DNA from: Hoylesella enoeca JCM 12259
Lineage (GTDB): Bacteria; Bacteroidota; Bacteroidia; Bacteroidales; Bacteroidaceae
DNA length: 64,000 nt
Direction: 5' to 3'
Assembly: GCF_000613405.1 (NCBI RefSeq)
Contig: NZ_BAIX01000003.1
Coordinates: 62,001-126,000 of the forward strand
In this document: positions 36,391-45,871 of the stretch, one piece after another
How positions within the stretch are numbered: position 1 is the stretch's first letter
How the letters are laid out: each line of letters opens with the position of its first letter
Notes under the pieces: model-generated
What the model was told of the DNA's origin: nothing
The model's input: only the letters and a program-made list of their open reading frames with translations
Databases searched by the model: none
Translations under genes and position numbers: made by a program

Positions 36391-39300
36391 ATGAGGAAAC
36401 AAACATTCATCAAACACATGCGGATCGTTTTGATTTTAAGCATCCTGTGCTGTGGTCCTCTCTGTCTTCGGACATCGGCACAAGATGTCGGTAAAACGAA
36501 TGTGACAATCAAACTAAAACACGCTTCACTGAAATCATTTTTTGAAGAGGTGTCAAAGCAAACGGGATTGGATTTCATCTATGACTCGGATCAGATGAAA
36601 AATCTTGGCGATATCACGATCGATGTACACGAACAACCCGTGAGAAAAGTGCTGGGACAAGTGATGAATCAGGTGGGATGCCATTATGCCATCGACGGCA
36701 ACATCGTGACGGTGACTAAAAAGGATGCGCTCGCATATCGAAAAGGCATTTCCGGACAAGTAACCGACGGTTGGGGCGTTCCGCTCGCAGGTGTAACCAT
36801 TCGGATGCAAGGATCTAACGGTGGTTACGTTACAGATGTAAACGGACACTTCGAGATCCCCACCGATCGATCGGAGGTGCATCTCACTTTCTCGTATATC
36901 GGCTTTAAATCGCTTACACAACTCGTGAAAAGCGGGTCAGCAGCCAACATCGTGCTGACAGAAGACGCCAAAGCCGTGCAAGAAGTGGTTGTTACGGGGT
37001 ATGGAACAAAGAACAAGAACAGTTTCACCGGTGCAGAAATCTCGGTGAACCGCGATCAATTAATGGCCATCGGAACAAAAAACGTATTGAAAAGTCTGGC
37101 TGCTTTCGTGCCGGGTATGGTCATATTGGAGAACAATGTATCAGGTTCCGATCCGAATAAATTGGCAGATATCAACATCCGTGGACGTGCAACGTTTGAC
37201 GGTTCGGCCAATATGCCGGTCTTTGTTGTAGATGGTTCTCAGGTGAATGTTGAATATGTGTATGACATGGATATGAATGATATCGAGTCGGTAACGGTCT
37301 TGAAAGATGCATCGGCGTCGGCCTTGTATGGAGCCAAAGCGTCGGCCGGTGTGATTGTCATCACAACCAAGGCATTGAAAGGCGGTAAATTGAAGTTGAA
37401 TTACAGTGGAACTCTGCGCTTCTCTACACCGGACTTGAGCGATTATCACTTGCTCAATGCCACTGAGAAGCTGGAATACGAGCGGTTAGCAGGACTGTAT
37501 ACCGATCGGAGCGACCAAAGACGATATGAATTGGAACAGCAATATGCCAAATATTATAATATTGTGCAGAGCGGCGTCAACACCGACTGGATATCTAAAC
37601 CGCTGCGCAATGCCATCTCGCAGTCGCACAGTGTGAGTGTGGATGGCGGCGATGAACGGGCCCGTTATAATCTCGGTGTTCGTTACGGAAAGGATGAAGG
37701 TGTAATGAAAGGCTCCGATCGTGAACGTCTTTCCGCTAATTTCAGATTATCATACAACATTCAAGGCAAGTTCCATTTTGATAATACGATCACGATTTCA
37801 TCTGTTTCGACAGACGCATCACCTTATGGTGACTTCAGCAATTGGGTGAAACAAAATCCTTATGAACAGCCTTACGATGAGGATGGAAATCTGATCAGGA
37901 AGTTTCATTACAGTCTGACCAATCCTCTTTATGAAGCTTCTTTGGGCAGTTATGGCAAATCCAACAACTTCGATGTTCTCAATTCAACTTCTCTGCAAGT
38001 GTGGTTGGGAGAGAAATTTCGTATCGACGGCAGTTTCTCTTTTCAAAAATCGAAACTTGACTCACGCACATTCGTATCGCCGTTTTCAGCCGATGAGATT
38101 CTGAAAAAGAGCGACCGATCTCGTCGTGGCGAGCTTTCCGAAGGCTGGACAAATACTTGGAATTATCAAGGTAAGCTGATGGCATCTTACAATAGTTATC
38201 TGCTCAATAAACTATTCCTCACTGTCATGGCCGGAAGCAATATCGAATCAACCAAGACAGACGGCTCAACCTACAAGTCGATCGGCTATTACACAGACAA
38301 ATTAGGGCATCCGTCGTTTGCAACTCGATATGCCGACGGTTCTCCTTCGGGCTCGGATAATAAGTCGACAGGTGTCGGTTTCTTTGCCAATGCTAATGCG
38401 ATATGGGATAATCGCTACTTCCTGGACGTCATCTATCGGTATGAAGCTCGTCAAAATTCGGTAAAGACACGCGATTTGCGCCTTTTTGGAGTATGGGAAC
38501 AGGTTGGAACATTCACAATGAGAAGTTTATGAAAGCCCTACCAGTGCAATTGCTCAAGCTCAGAGCCAGTATCGGGTACCTGGGTAACATCTCATTCGAG
38601 CCGTATCAAGCCCGAACCACTTACGCTTATAGCAATAGTTATGATTACGGAAAAGGCATCGGATCAATTCCTTTGACCATAGGCAACCCCAACTTGAAGT
38701 GGGAACGCACGCTGAGTACGAATGTGGGATTAGACGTCACAATGTTTAGAGGACGCTTGGATTTCTCTGCCGATTATTACATTAAGAATACCGACAATCT
38801 CCTTTTGGATATAACCAAAGCGCCATCAGTGGGTGTTGCTACGTCGCGTGAGAATGTAGGCGAAGTTGAAAACAAAGGTTTCGAGTTCCGTACACGTGTC
38901 ATTCCTATTCAGACTAAGGATTTACAATGGTCTATCGGACTCACTTACGCTTATAACAAGAATAAGATCAAGAAGATCAGCAACGCTCTTCGGGAACAGA
39001 ACGAGCAGAATCAACAAAAAGGAGGAGTGCTTCCATTGCCTGTGTATGAGGAAGGCCAATCGCTCACTGCACTGAAAGTGGTTCCCTCGGCAGGCATCGA
39101 TCCTGTGACAGGACAGGAAATCTACATCAAGCGTAACGGCTCTTACACATTCGTCTACGATGCCAACGACAAGGTGATTTTTGGTGATACGACGCCTTAC
39201 GGCACCGGAATGCTGACCACTTATTTGACTTATGGGCACTTTTCTTTGGGTGCTTCGTTCCAATATTCATTCGGAGGCGCAGTCTATAATCAAACTTTGG

Positions 39301-39644
39301 CGACAAAAGTCGAGGGTTCCAATCCTGAGCAAAACGCTGACCGACGTGTCTTTTACAGCCGATGGAAACAGCTGGGAGATATCACCCAGTTCAAATCTAT
39401 TGGTGATCGGAGCACGCCGATGCAGACATCGCGCTTCGTGGAAACCAACAATTACGTTACGCTCAACAGTCTCACGCTGGCCTATGAAGTACCAGTGGCC
39501 TGGATACAAAAGTTCGGACTCAAACGGCTCCACCTTGAAATGGTGGCCAACGATCTGTTTTACTGGTCGTCGGTGAAACGTGAGCGCGGTCTGTCTTATC
39601 CCTATGACCGCAGTGTCGAACTGTCTTTGCGATTCTCATTATAA
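36391..39644 (+). CDS. SusC/RagA-family TonB receptor with STN signalling domain, frameshifted
   Basis: An outer-membrane transporter with, in order, a signal peptide, an STN domain (about 35-90; VTIKLKHASLKSFFEEVSKQ), a carboxypeptidase-like domain (ISGQVTDGWGVPLAGVTIRM), the plug (VVVTGYGTKNKNSFTGAEIS) and the barrel ending LSLRFSL. The STN domain marks it as the sensor partner of FecR. The frame breaks near 38446. One added base joins IYRYEG to SSKFGKDTRFAPFWSMGTGW, giving about 1084 residues. The cargo is probably peptide, given the metalloproteases downstream; this is inference. Confidence 0.9.
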
Positions 39645-39659
39645 TAAAAAGGTAAGACG

Positions 39660-41102
39660 ATGAAGAAGATTTTTCAATATATAGGAGTGCTGGTCGCGGT
39701 TGCATTGATCACTTCGTGCAATGATTTTTTAGATGTCCAACCCTCCGGACAACTTGATAAAGACCAGCAGTTTAATAACATCCGCGGATTCCGTGATGCA
39801 ATGTACGGTGTATATGCTAAGATGGCAGCCCGCAATTTGTATGGAGAGAATCTCACATACGGGTTTGCTGACCAAATCGGTCAGATGTTCGGCTATGACA
39901 ATTCAGAGCAGACGAGCTATCACGCCAACCGTTATGACTATGCGAATGCAAGAGTAAAGACTGTTATCGAACAGATTTGGAACAATCAGTATCAAGTGAT
40001 TTCGTATATCAACAGCATTTTGGAACGCGTGGATCAAGTGTCGTTCAATCAGCACGAGATCAGTTTCATGAAAGGCGAATGCCTCGGTTTGCGCGCTTTC
40101 CTGCATTTCGATCTGGCACGCCTCTATGCCGAAGATTATACGCGCAGCAACAAACAGACGCGCGGATTGCCTTATGCCACGACCTTCGACTTGAATAACA
40201 AGCCGCTCTATTCACTGCACGACACTTACAGATTGATCCTGAATGATTTGGACGAAGCTGAAAAGCTCCTCGCCGATGATAATGTGGTCAATTATGATCA
40301 TGATATGCAGGACGACTATTTGAAAGGTCGCGTGATGTTCTTCAACAAGTTTGCGGTGGCTGCAACCAAAGCGCGCGTTTATTATGCCATGGGCAATCAG
40401 ACCGAGGCTGCACGTTATGCGCGTCAGGTAATCGAGTCGACGACCAACTTTGAATTGAAAAAACTCACCACCTTAGACAGCGTCCGACGTTTCCCGGCAC
40501 CGCATGAGATGATCTTCGGTGTGTATAACACCAATCTCGGAGAGAATCTTGTGGACATGTTTCTGAGACAAACCGATCGGGGAACATTCATCGAAGGACG
40601 GCGCGATCTCGATGCCCTGTATGAGACTTCCACGTTCACGGCTACGAATACAGACCTCCGTTACTCCGCTTTTTATAAAGTGACGCCGTCGTCTGCGGGC
40701 AACACCTATTCCTTTATTCGACTTCTCGAAAACGAAGCACAGGTCTCCAACAAGGTGTTGAAAGGTATCACGCTGATCCGTTTGCCTGAGATGTATTACA
40801 TCCTCAGCGAATGTATCTACGACACCGACCGGCAACAAGCCATCGATCTGCTCAATCGCGTGCGGGCAAGTCGCGGTCTTGAAGCCGTGAAAAATGATAA
40901 GACAGACACGCGCGAAAACTTTGAGAAAGAGCTTCTGCGCGAACGTATGCGCGAAATGGCCGGAGAGGGTCAAGTGTTTTATGCTTTGAAGCATTACAAC
41001 CAAGCCTTTTCCGACTTCCGATCAATGGTTACTTACGAGCCAACTAACGCTATTTTCGTTCTCCCCTGGCCAGATCGCGAATTAGAGTATGGTAATAAGT
41101 AG
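39660..41102 (+). CDS. SusD/RagB-family lipoprotein
   Basis: 480 residues, complete. Lipobox in MKKIFQYIGVLVAVALITSC. SusD landmarks: MKGECLGLRAFLHFDLARLY (the RAxFHF-type helix), the TPR-like core and LLNRVRASRGLEAVKNDK near the C-terminus. It caps the SusC receptor encoded 15 bp upstream and binds the ligand on the surface. It is followed by two other lipoproteins. Confidence 0.92.
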   Translation: MKKIFQYIGVLVAVALITSCNDFLDVQPSGQLDKDQQFNNIRGFRDAMYGVYAKMAARNLYGENLTYGFADQIGQMFGYDNSEQTSYHANRYDYANARVKTVIEQIWNNQYQVISYINSILERVDQVSFNQHEISFMKGECLGLRAFLHFDLARLYAEDYTRSNKQTRGLPYATTFDLNNKPLYSLHDTYRLILNDLDEAEKLLADDNVVNYDHDMQDDYLKGRVMFFNKFAVAATKARVYYAMGNQTEAARYARQVIESTTNFELKKLTTLDSVRRFPAPHEMIFGVYNTNLGENLVDMFLRQTDRGTFIEGRRDLDALYETSTFTATNTDLRYSAFYKVTPSSAGNTYSFIRLLENEAQVSNKVLKGITLIRLPEMYYILSECIYDTDRQQAIDLLNRVRASRGLEAVKNDKTDTRENFEKELLRERMREMAGEGQVFYALKHYNQAFSDFRSMVTYEPTNAIFVLPWPDRELEYGNK

Positions 41103-41147
41103 ATTCAGAGACAGTTATTTCATTTGAAAAATTAATCACATATCAAA

Positions 41148-41858
41148 ATGAAAACAACGATCAAACAGATCCTGGTGGCAAGCATTTCGCTCATCGCTTT
41201 GGCAGCATGCAGCCAGGTGGATTATGACGGCGAGCACAGCAAAGACGGCTATTTCGACGGTCACAATCAAGTGTATTTCTATTTCAAAACCGATGCCGAC
41301 ACGCTCATCTACTACACGTTTGGGCCCAGAGCCACGACATTGACTGCACACACGGTGAATGTTCGCGTGCAGATGGCAGGTCGGCCGATGAACAAAGCAC
41401 AGCAATTCAAGCTCTCGGTCGATCCTTCGAGCACGGCACAAAGCGGCGTTCACTTCACTGCTCTGCCGTCGACGTTCGCTATTCCGGCCGACTCGGGGGC
41501 AGTCAAAGTGCCTATCGAACTCTTGCGCAAGAATCTTTCAGAAAACGATCAGACACCTGTTCGTTTAGTACTCCGACTCGAATCCACTGAGGATTTGGGC
41601 CTTCGATTCCCCGACAAGACACGACTCGTTATCCAGTTTGACAACGCGCTCCTCAAACCCGACTTCTGGGAAATATTTGAAACTTACTTGGGAATAGGCG
41701 AATACAGGCCCTCCAAGTATCGAAAATTATTGGAATACTATAACGGCGAACCTGAAAAAATCAGGGAAGCGATGCAAAATAGCGTCTCTTACGGCGTGCT
41801 TTATATGAACATTCAAGAAGTGGTCAAATACTTCAAAGCACACCCCGAAGAACTTTGA
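41148..41858 (+). CDS. surface lipoprotein, DUF4843-like
   Basis: 236 residues, lipobox MKTTIKQILVASISLIALAAC. The mature part is beta-rich with DADTLIYYTFGPRATTLTAH, VRVQMAGRPMNKAQQFKLSV and an all-alpha C-terminal tail. Families of this kind follow SusD in peptide-type SusCD loci of Bacteroidales. No enzymatic motif. It probably assists ligand capture. Gene spacing is 45 bp to susD and 31 bp to the next lipoprotein. Confidence 0.75.
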   Translation: MKTTIKQILVASISLIALAACSQVDYDGEHSKDGYFDGHNQVYFYFKTDADTLIYYTFGPRATTLTAHTVNVRVQMAGRPMNKAQQFKLSVDPSSTAQSGVHFTALPSTFAIPADSGAVKVPIELLRKNLSENDQTPVRLVLRLESTEDLGLRFPDKTRLVIQFDNALLKPDFWEIFETYLGIGEYRPSKYRKLLEYYNGEPEKIREAMQNSVSYGVLYMNIQEVVKYFKAHPEEL

Positions 41859-41889
41859 AATCATCAACGAGAATTTAAATCACAGCAAC

Positions 41890-43314
41890 ATGAACATCAA
41901 AAATATATTCATTGCAACGGCTCTCATGCTTACGGTCGTTTCATGCATCAATGATGATTCCACCGGTTCGACACACAACACGTCGAAACTGAGTCTCACC
42001 GTGCCTTTCGAAAAGACTTACACGCTGAATCGTTTGGACACGCTCAAACTCTCGCCCACCGTTACGCAAAGCGGCGAACAGTTGCAAGTGAAGTACGAAT
42101 GGGAAGTGAATTACAAGCGAGTTTCCACAGATCGCGAGCTGAAATATGTCTGTTCTGAATTCGGGAAATTCCCTTGTCGACTGAAAGTGACCAACGGCGA
42201 CGATCTCAAATACTATGAGTTTGGTATCAATGTGCAGTATGCCTACGAACAAGGACTCTATATTCTCGGCCAGTATAAGGGCCGGACAATCGTCTCTTAT
42301 CTGCCCGATGGTGTGAAAGACAAATCTTTTTCGCTCGATGTTTTGGCCCCAAACAATCCCGACATCACGTTTGGTGCACCGCGGGCCATCAGCGGAATTC
42401 CGGCAACATCATTGAATAAGGCACCTATTATGTATGTAGCCGCTGGCAATCCGTCGACGATTTATGAGATGCATGGCAATCTGATGATCGCTTATTCACA
42501 GGTTGCTGCAAACGGGAATGTGTCGTTTCTCACAACAAGTCCGGCCAATCAGAAAGAGGTCCAATTCGTTGTGATCGACGGGAAGCCGGCTCGTTACAGC
42601 AATAACTACCATCGCTTGTTCGACGATTCGGAATCTCTCATCACCGCCTTGGGCCATCCGTTGAAGTTAGCCAATGCTCTCGCCGCATGGAAACGCGATG
42701 ACTTGGTCTACATTCACGGCTTTGTCTTCTTCGAAAACACACATGGTCATCTTCTCGGTAAGTCAGTGGAAAACAACAAAGTGCCCACAGAAATCTTGCC
42801 GAATACCTTTACCGGCGATACACTCATTGGTATGGGAGCTGTTGATAAAGAACGAAACATTGCGATGATCACCCGCAACATCGCCTCAAGCAAGTTTTAT
42901 CTCTATTACGTTTTTCCCGGTTATTACTATACAAAGGTAGAGAAACGCGTTCCAGCAGTTGTCAAATATAAAGGCGAAATACCGGCAACCGCAGGCATCT
43001 CTGGCTCTTCGATCGTGCGAACAACCAAAGGGAAGAGCTTGGTTTACTATTCGTCGGGCAACAATATCTATGCTTACAACGTGCTTTCCAACGGGAATTT
43101 CCCCACAACTCCGTCTTTTTCGGTGGGCAACTCGGGCGAAGTCATCGTGGATATATACATCAACAACGATGACAGTAAGATGTATATTGCCACCAACGCA
43201 GCATCGGGCGATCTGCCGGGAAGCATCTATTGTTACGATCTCAATGGTCGAACAATGCTTTGGCAACAACGAAACATCACAGGAAAAATCACAAATATGA
43301 TTTATCGTAATTAA
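41890..43314 (+). CDS. PKD-like surface lipoprotein with propeller-like repeats
   Basis: 474 residues, lipobox MNIKNIFIATALMLTVVSC. An N-terminal PKD-like segment (LDTLKLSPTVTQSGEQLQVK, YEWEVNYKRV) is followed by repeated beta motifs resembling propeller blades (GLYILGQYKGRTIVSYLPDG, NNIYAYNVLSNGNFPTTPSF, GSIYCYDLNGRTMLW). No catalytic site is seen. It is positioned between the DUF4843-like protein and the first metalloprotease homologue, all on one transcript by spacing (31 and 16 bp). Confidence 0.75.
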   Translation: MNIKNIFIATALMLTVVSCINDDSTGSTHNTSKLSLTVPFEKTYTLNRLDTLKLSPTVTQSGEQLQVKYEWEVNYKRVSTDRELKYVCSEFGKFPCRLKVTNGDDLKYYEFGINVQYAYEQGLYILGQYKGRTIVSYLPDGVKDKSFSLDVLAPNNPDITFGAPRAISGIPATSLNKAPIMYVAAGNPSTIYEMHGNLMIAYSQVAANGNVSFLTTSPANQKEVQFVVIDGKPARYSNNYHRLFDDSESLITALGHPLKLANALAAWKRDDLVYIHGFVFFENTHGHLLGKSVENNKVPTEILPNTFTGDTLIGMGAVDKERNIAMITRNIASSKFYLYYVFPGYYYTKVEKRVPAVVKYKGEIPATAGISGSSIVRTTKGKSLVYYSSGNNIYAYNVLSNGNFPTTPSFSVGNSGEVIVDIYINNDDSKMYIATNAASGDLPGSIYCYDLNGRTMLWQQRNITGKITNMIYRN

Positions 43315-43330
43315 AATTTAGATACCGAAA

Positions 43331-45871
43331 ATGAACTTTTCACCTATCAAAACCAGTCTGACAGGAGTTTTTCTGCTCCTGTCTTGTCTCTATGTCACTG
43401 CTTCGCGGGCCGACGACAAGAAGTCGAAGGATTCGACAAAAGCCAAGAAAGAGACCAAGTATGATCGTCTCTTCAAGGACAAAAAGGCCGAAACAGCCAA
43501 GAGCAAGTTCATCACTTTACACAAAATCGACGGCAAACTCTATTTTGAGTTGCCGTTGAAGTATTTGCGGAAAGAGATGTTGCTCGCCGGAACTGTGGCT
43601 TCTGTGACCGACCCAACATATATTACTGTGGGCTCGAAGAACTTTAATCCCATTGATTTCTACTTCGAATTGCAAGACAGTAGTGTCGTAATGAAAACGC
43701 CAAATTCCATCGTTTACAACGACGGAACAGCTCCCGAGGAAATGAAAGCTGCTTTCGCACTCAACTATCAAGATCCGGTGATCAACGGATTTAAGATTGC
43801 GGCTTATTCAAACGATAGCAGTGCTGTGGTGTTCGACGTCACTTCGCTGCTTGCCAAACCTAATTCACAACTCCAAGTGTTGCCCACCAAGATGGGACAT
43901 TTTACCATCAAGGCCACTCCCAAAGCTGATATGTCATTCATTCGGAGCATCAAGAGCTTTGATACGAACCTGAGTATTCGCAACGATTTCAATTATACGG
44001 TTTCGGCATCTTTACTTTCTTTCCCCATCAGTGGTGATCTTCCGACCACAGTTGGTATCACTTACAGTGTGATGCTGGTGCCCGAAAGCAAGATGCGACC
44101 GCGTATCACAGATTCCAGAGTGGGCATAGCCTCATCGGTAAAAGTGGCTTTTCCCAGTCCGATTGCCAAGAGCAAGCCCGTCTATTTAGCACATCGGTGG
44201 AACCTTGTGCCGCAGAATAAGAAAGCATATACACAAGGACGCCTCTCCGAACCGGTCCAACGAATCCGTTTCTATCTTGACGATGCATTCCCCGAAGCAT
44301 GGAAGGCGCCGATTCGTCAGGGTGTTTTGCGTTGGAACAAAGCCTTTGAGAAGATCGGTTTCAAGAATGCCATCGAGGTGGTGGACTTCCCTCGCAAATC
44401 CGCCGACTTCGATCCCGACAACCTTCGTTATTCTTGCATCCGCTATATACCCAACGGAGCCGAAGCACCTGTGAGCGACTCGCGCATCAATCCCAATACA
44501 GGCGAGATTCTGAATGCTTCGATGTTTATTTTCTCCAATGTAGAAACGCTGCTCCACAAATGGCGATTCATTGAGACAGCAGCCGTCGATCCGTCAATCC
44601 GAACGAATCGATTACCGGCAGATAAGTTTGCTGAGGCATTGTCGATGGCCGTTACCCGCGAGACAGGATTCACGCTCGGACTACTCAAAAACCCCGGTGC
44701 TTCATCCACTTACGCCACCGATTCGCTTCGCAATGCACGGTTTACAGCGGTGCGAGGACTGGCTCCTTCGGTGATGGACGATGTGCATTTCAACTATGTG
44801 GCACAACCCTCTGATAAGGGTGTAAGACTCATCTCCAACGGTTTGGGCGTTTATGACAACTTTGCCATAGCATGGAACTATCGCTATTTCGATACCGACC
44901 GCGTGAACGATGAAGCTCAACAGAAAGAACTCGAACGCTTCGTCGACGTGCAGGTTCGCAATCCCCGCTGCCGGTATTATCGTTCCAATACACTCTTTTG
45001 GGATCCGCGCGTGCAAAGTGAAGCATTGGGCAACGACGCTATTAAGTCGGGCAACTATGCCATTCGCAATCTCCAAATCATTCAAAAACATCTGTCTCAA
45101 TGGATCAAGAACGATGAAGACAGCCGAATCAAGGAAAAACTCTATCTCGCCGTGTCTCAAAAGCACTACGCGCTGTTTAAAAACGTGATGAGCAATGTGG
45201 GCGGAATCTATCTCAACGACATGAAATTGTCTACCGGTGTGCCGCGTTATCAAGTCGTTTCCAAGGCTCGTCAACGTGCGTCTATGCTATGGTGCCTGCA
45301 CCAGGCCACGCATTTCACGCAGTATGCCAACCGCACTTTCGAGCGAAAAGGATCCATGGCCGTGAGCTATTACGACCAACTGCTCGAATTCATCGGCTAT
45401 GATCTGATGGGCGCCCGCACTCGTGTGGCTGTCACATCTTATCTGGCACCCGATTCTTACACGCAGAAAGAATATTTCGACGACCTCTTCAACGGACTCT
45501 TCCAGAGTGTGATCAAACAGCGCGCAGCCACGCAAGATGAACGCGTTTTGCAACGCTCGTTTCTCACTTATTTGCAAGCGACCGTCTCAAAAAGCATTAA
45601 TGGGAAGGTAGAAAACAGTAGATCGCTCACTGATCAACATCAAATTGCATCGCAACTAAGCCTTTCCGGCTACGGCAATCCGACAGCTTCGTTGGCACCG
45701 AATATAGACGTTGCGACGGTGGATCATTCCGAATTGTATTTTTATAATTGTCTGACACGCCTCAAGCCTATGCTCGAACGCTGTCTGAAAGCTCATCTCA
45801 CGACCGAAGCCAGATCACATTACGAGATGTTGCTGTTTAAAGTCAACAAAACATTGGAGGTCAAGAAATGA
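43331..45871 (+). CDS. metalloprotease homologue with destroyed zinc site (pseudoprotease)
   Basis: 846 residues with a signal peptide (MNFSPIKTSLTGVFLLLSCL), the DUF5118/5117-type N-terminal regions (YDRLFKDKKAETAKSKFITL, VAFPSPIAK) and a C-terminal metzincin-like domain. At residues 443-454 it reads RETGFTLGLLKN where the active partner has HEVGHTLGFMHN: all three zinc-binding His are replaced (R443, F447, K453), with only the Glu kept. The Met-turn is SVMDD and not SIMDY. It is translationally coupled to the active protease (ATGA overlap at 45868-45871). It should be catalytically dead, and may bind substrate or regulate its partner. Confidence 0.88.
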   Translation: MNFSPIKTSLTGVFLLLSCLYVTASRADDKKSKDSTKAKKETKYDRLFKDKKAETAKSKFITLHKIDGKLYFELPLKYLRKEMLLAGTVASVTDPTYITVGSKNFNPIDFYFELQDSSVVMKTPNSIVYNDGTAPEEMKAAFALNYQDPVINGFKIAAYSNDSSAVVFDVTSLLAKPNSQLQVLPTKMGHFTIKATPKADMSFIRSIKSFDTNLSIRNDFNYTVSASLLSFPISGDLPTTVGITYSVMLVPESKMRPRITDSRVGIASSVKVAFPSPIAKSKPVYLAHRWNLVPQNKKAYTQGRLSEPVQRIRFYLDDAFPEAWKAPIRQGVLRWNKAFEKIGFKNAIEVVDFPRKSADFDPDNLRYSCIRYIPNGAEAPVSDSRINPNTGEILNASMFIFSNVETLLHKWRFIETAAVDPSIRTNRLPADKFAEALSMAVTRETGFTLGLLKNPGASSTYATDSLRNARFTAVRGLAPSVMDDVHFNYVAQPSDKGVRLISNGLGVYDNFAIAWNYRYFDTDRVNDEAQQKELERFVDVQVRNPRCRYYRSNTLFWDPRVQSEALGNDAIKSGNYAIRNLQIIQKHLSQWIKNDEDSRIKEKLYLAVSQKHYALFKNVMSNVGGIYLNDMKLSTGVPRYQVVSKARQRASMLWCLHQATHFTQYANRTFERKGSMAVSYYDQLLEFIGYDLMGARTRVAVTSYLAPDSYTQKEYFDDLFNGLFQSVIKQRAATQDERVLQRSFLTYLQATVSKSINGKVENSRSLTDQHQIASQLSLSGYGNPTASLAPNIDVATVDHSELYFYNCLTRLKPMLERCLKAHLTTEARSHYEMLLFKVNKTLEVKK

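Noticed and set aside
38440..38450. Programmed frameshift in the second susC
   Set aside because: There is no slippery heptamer or following structure, and the repair is a single base in a short run like the other thirteen breaks.
43331..45871. Zinc site lost through sequence error in the first metalloprotease
   Set aside because: Three separate ligand codons differ by substitution without any frame change, and the Met-turn differs too, so an indel-type error cannot explain it.
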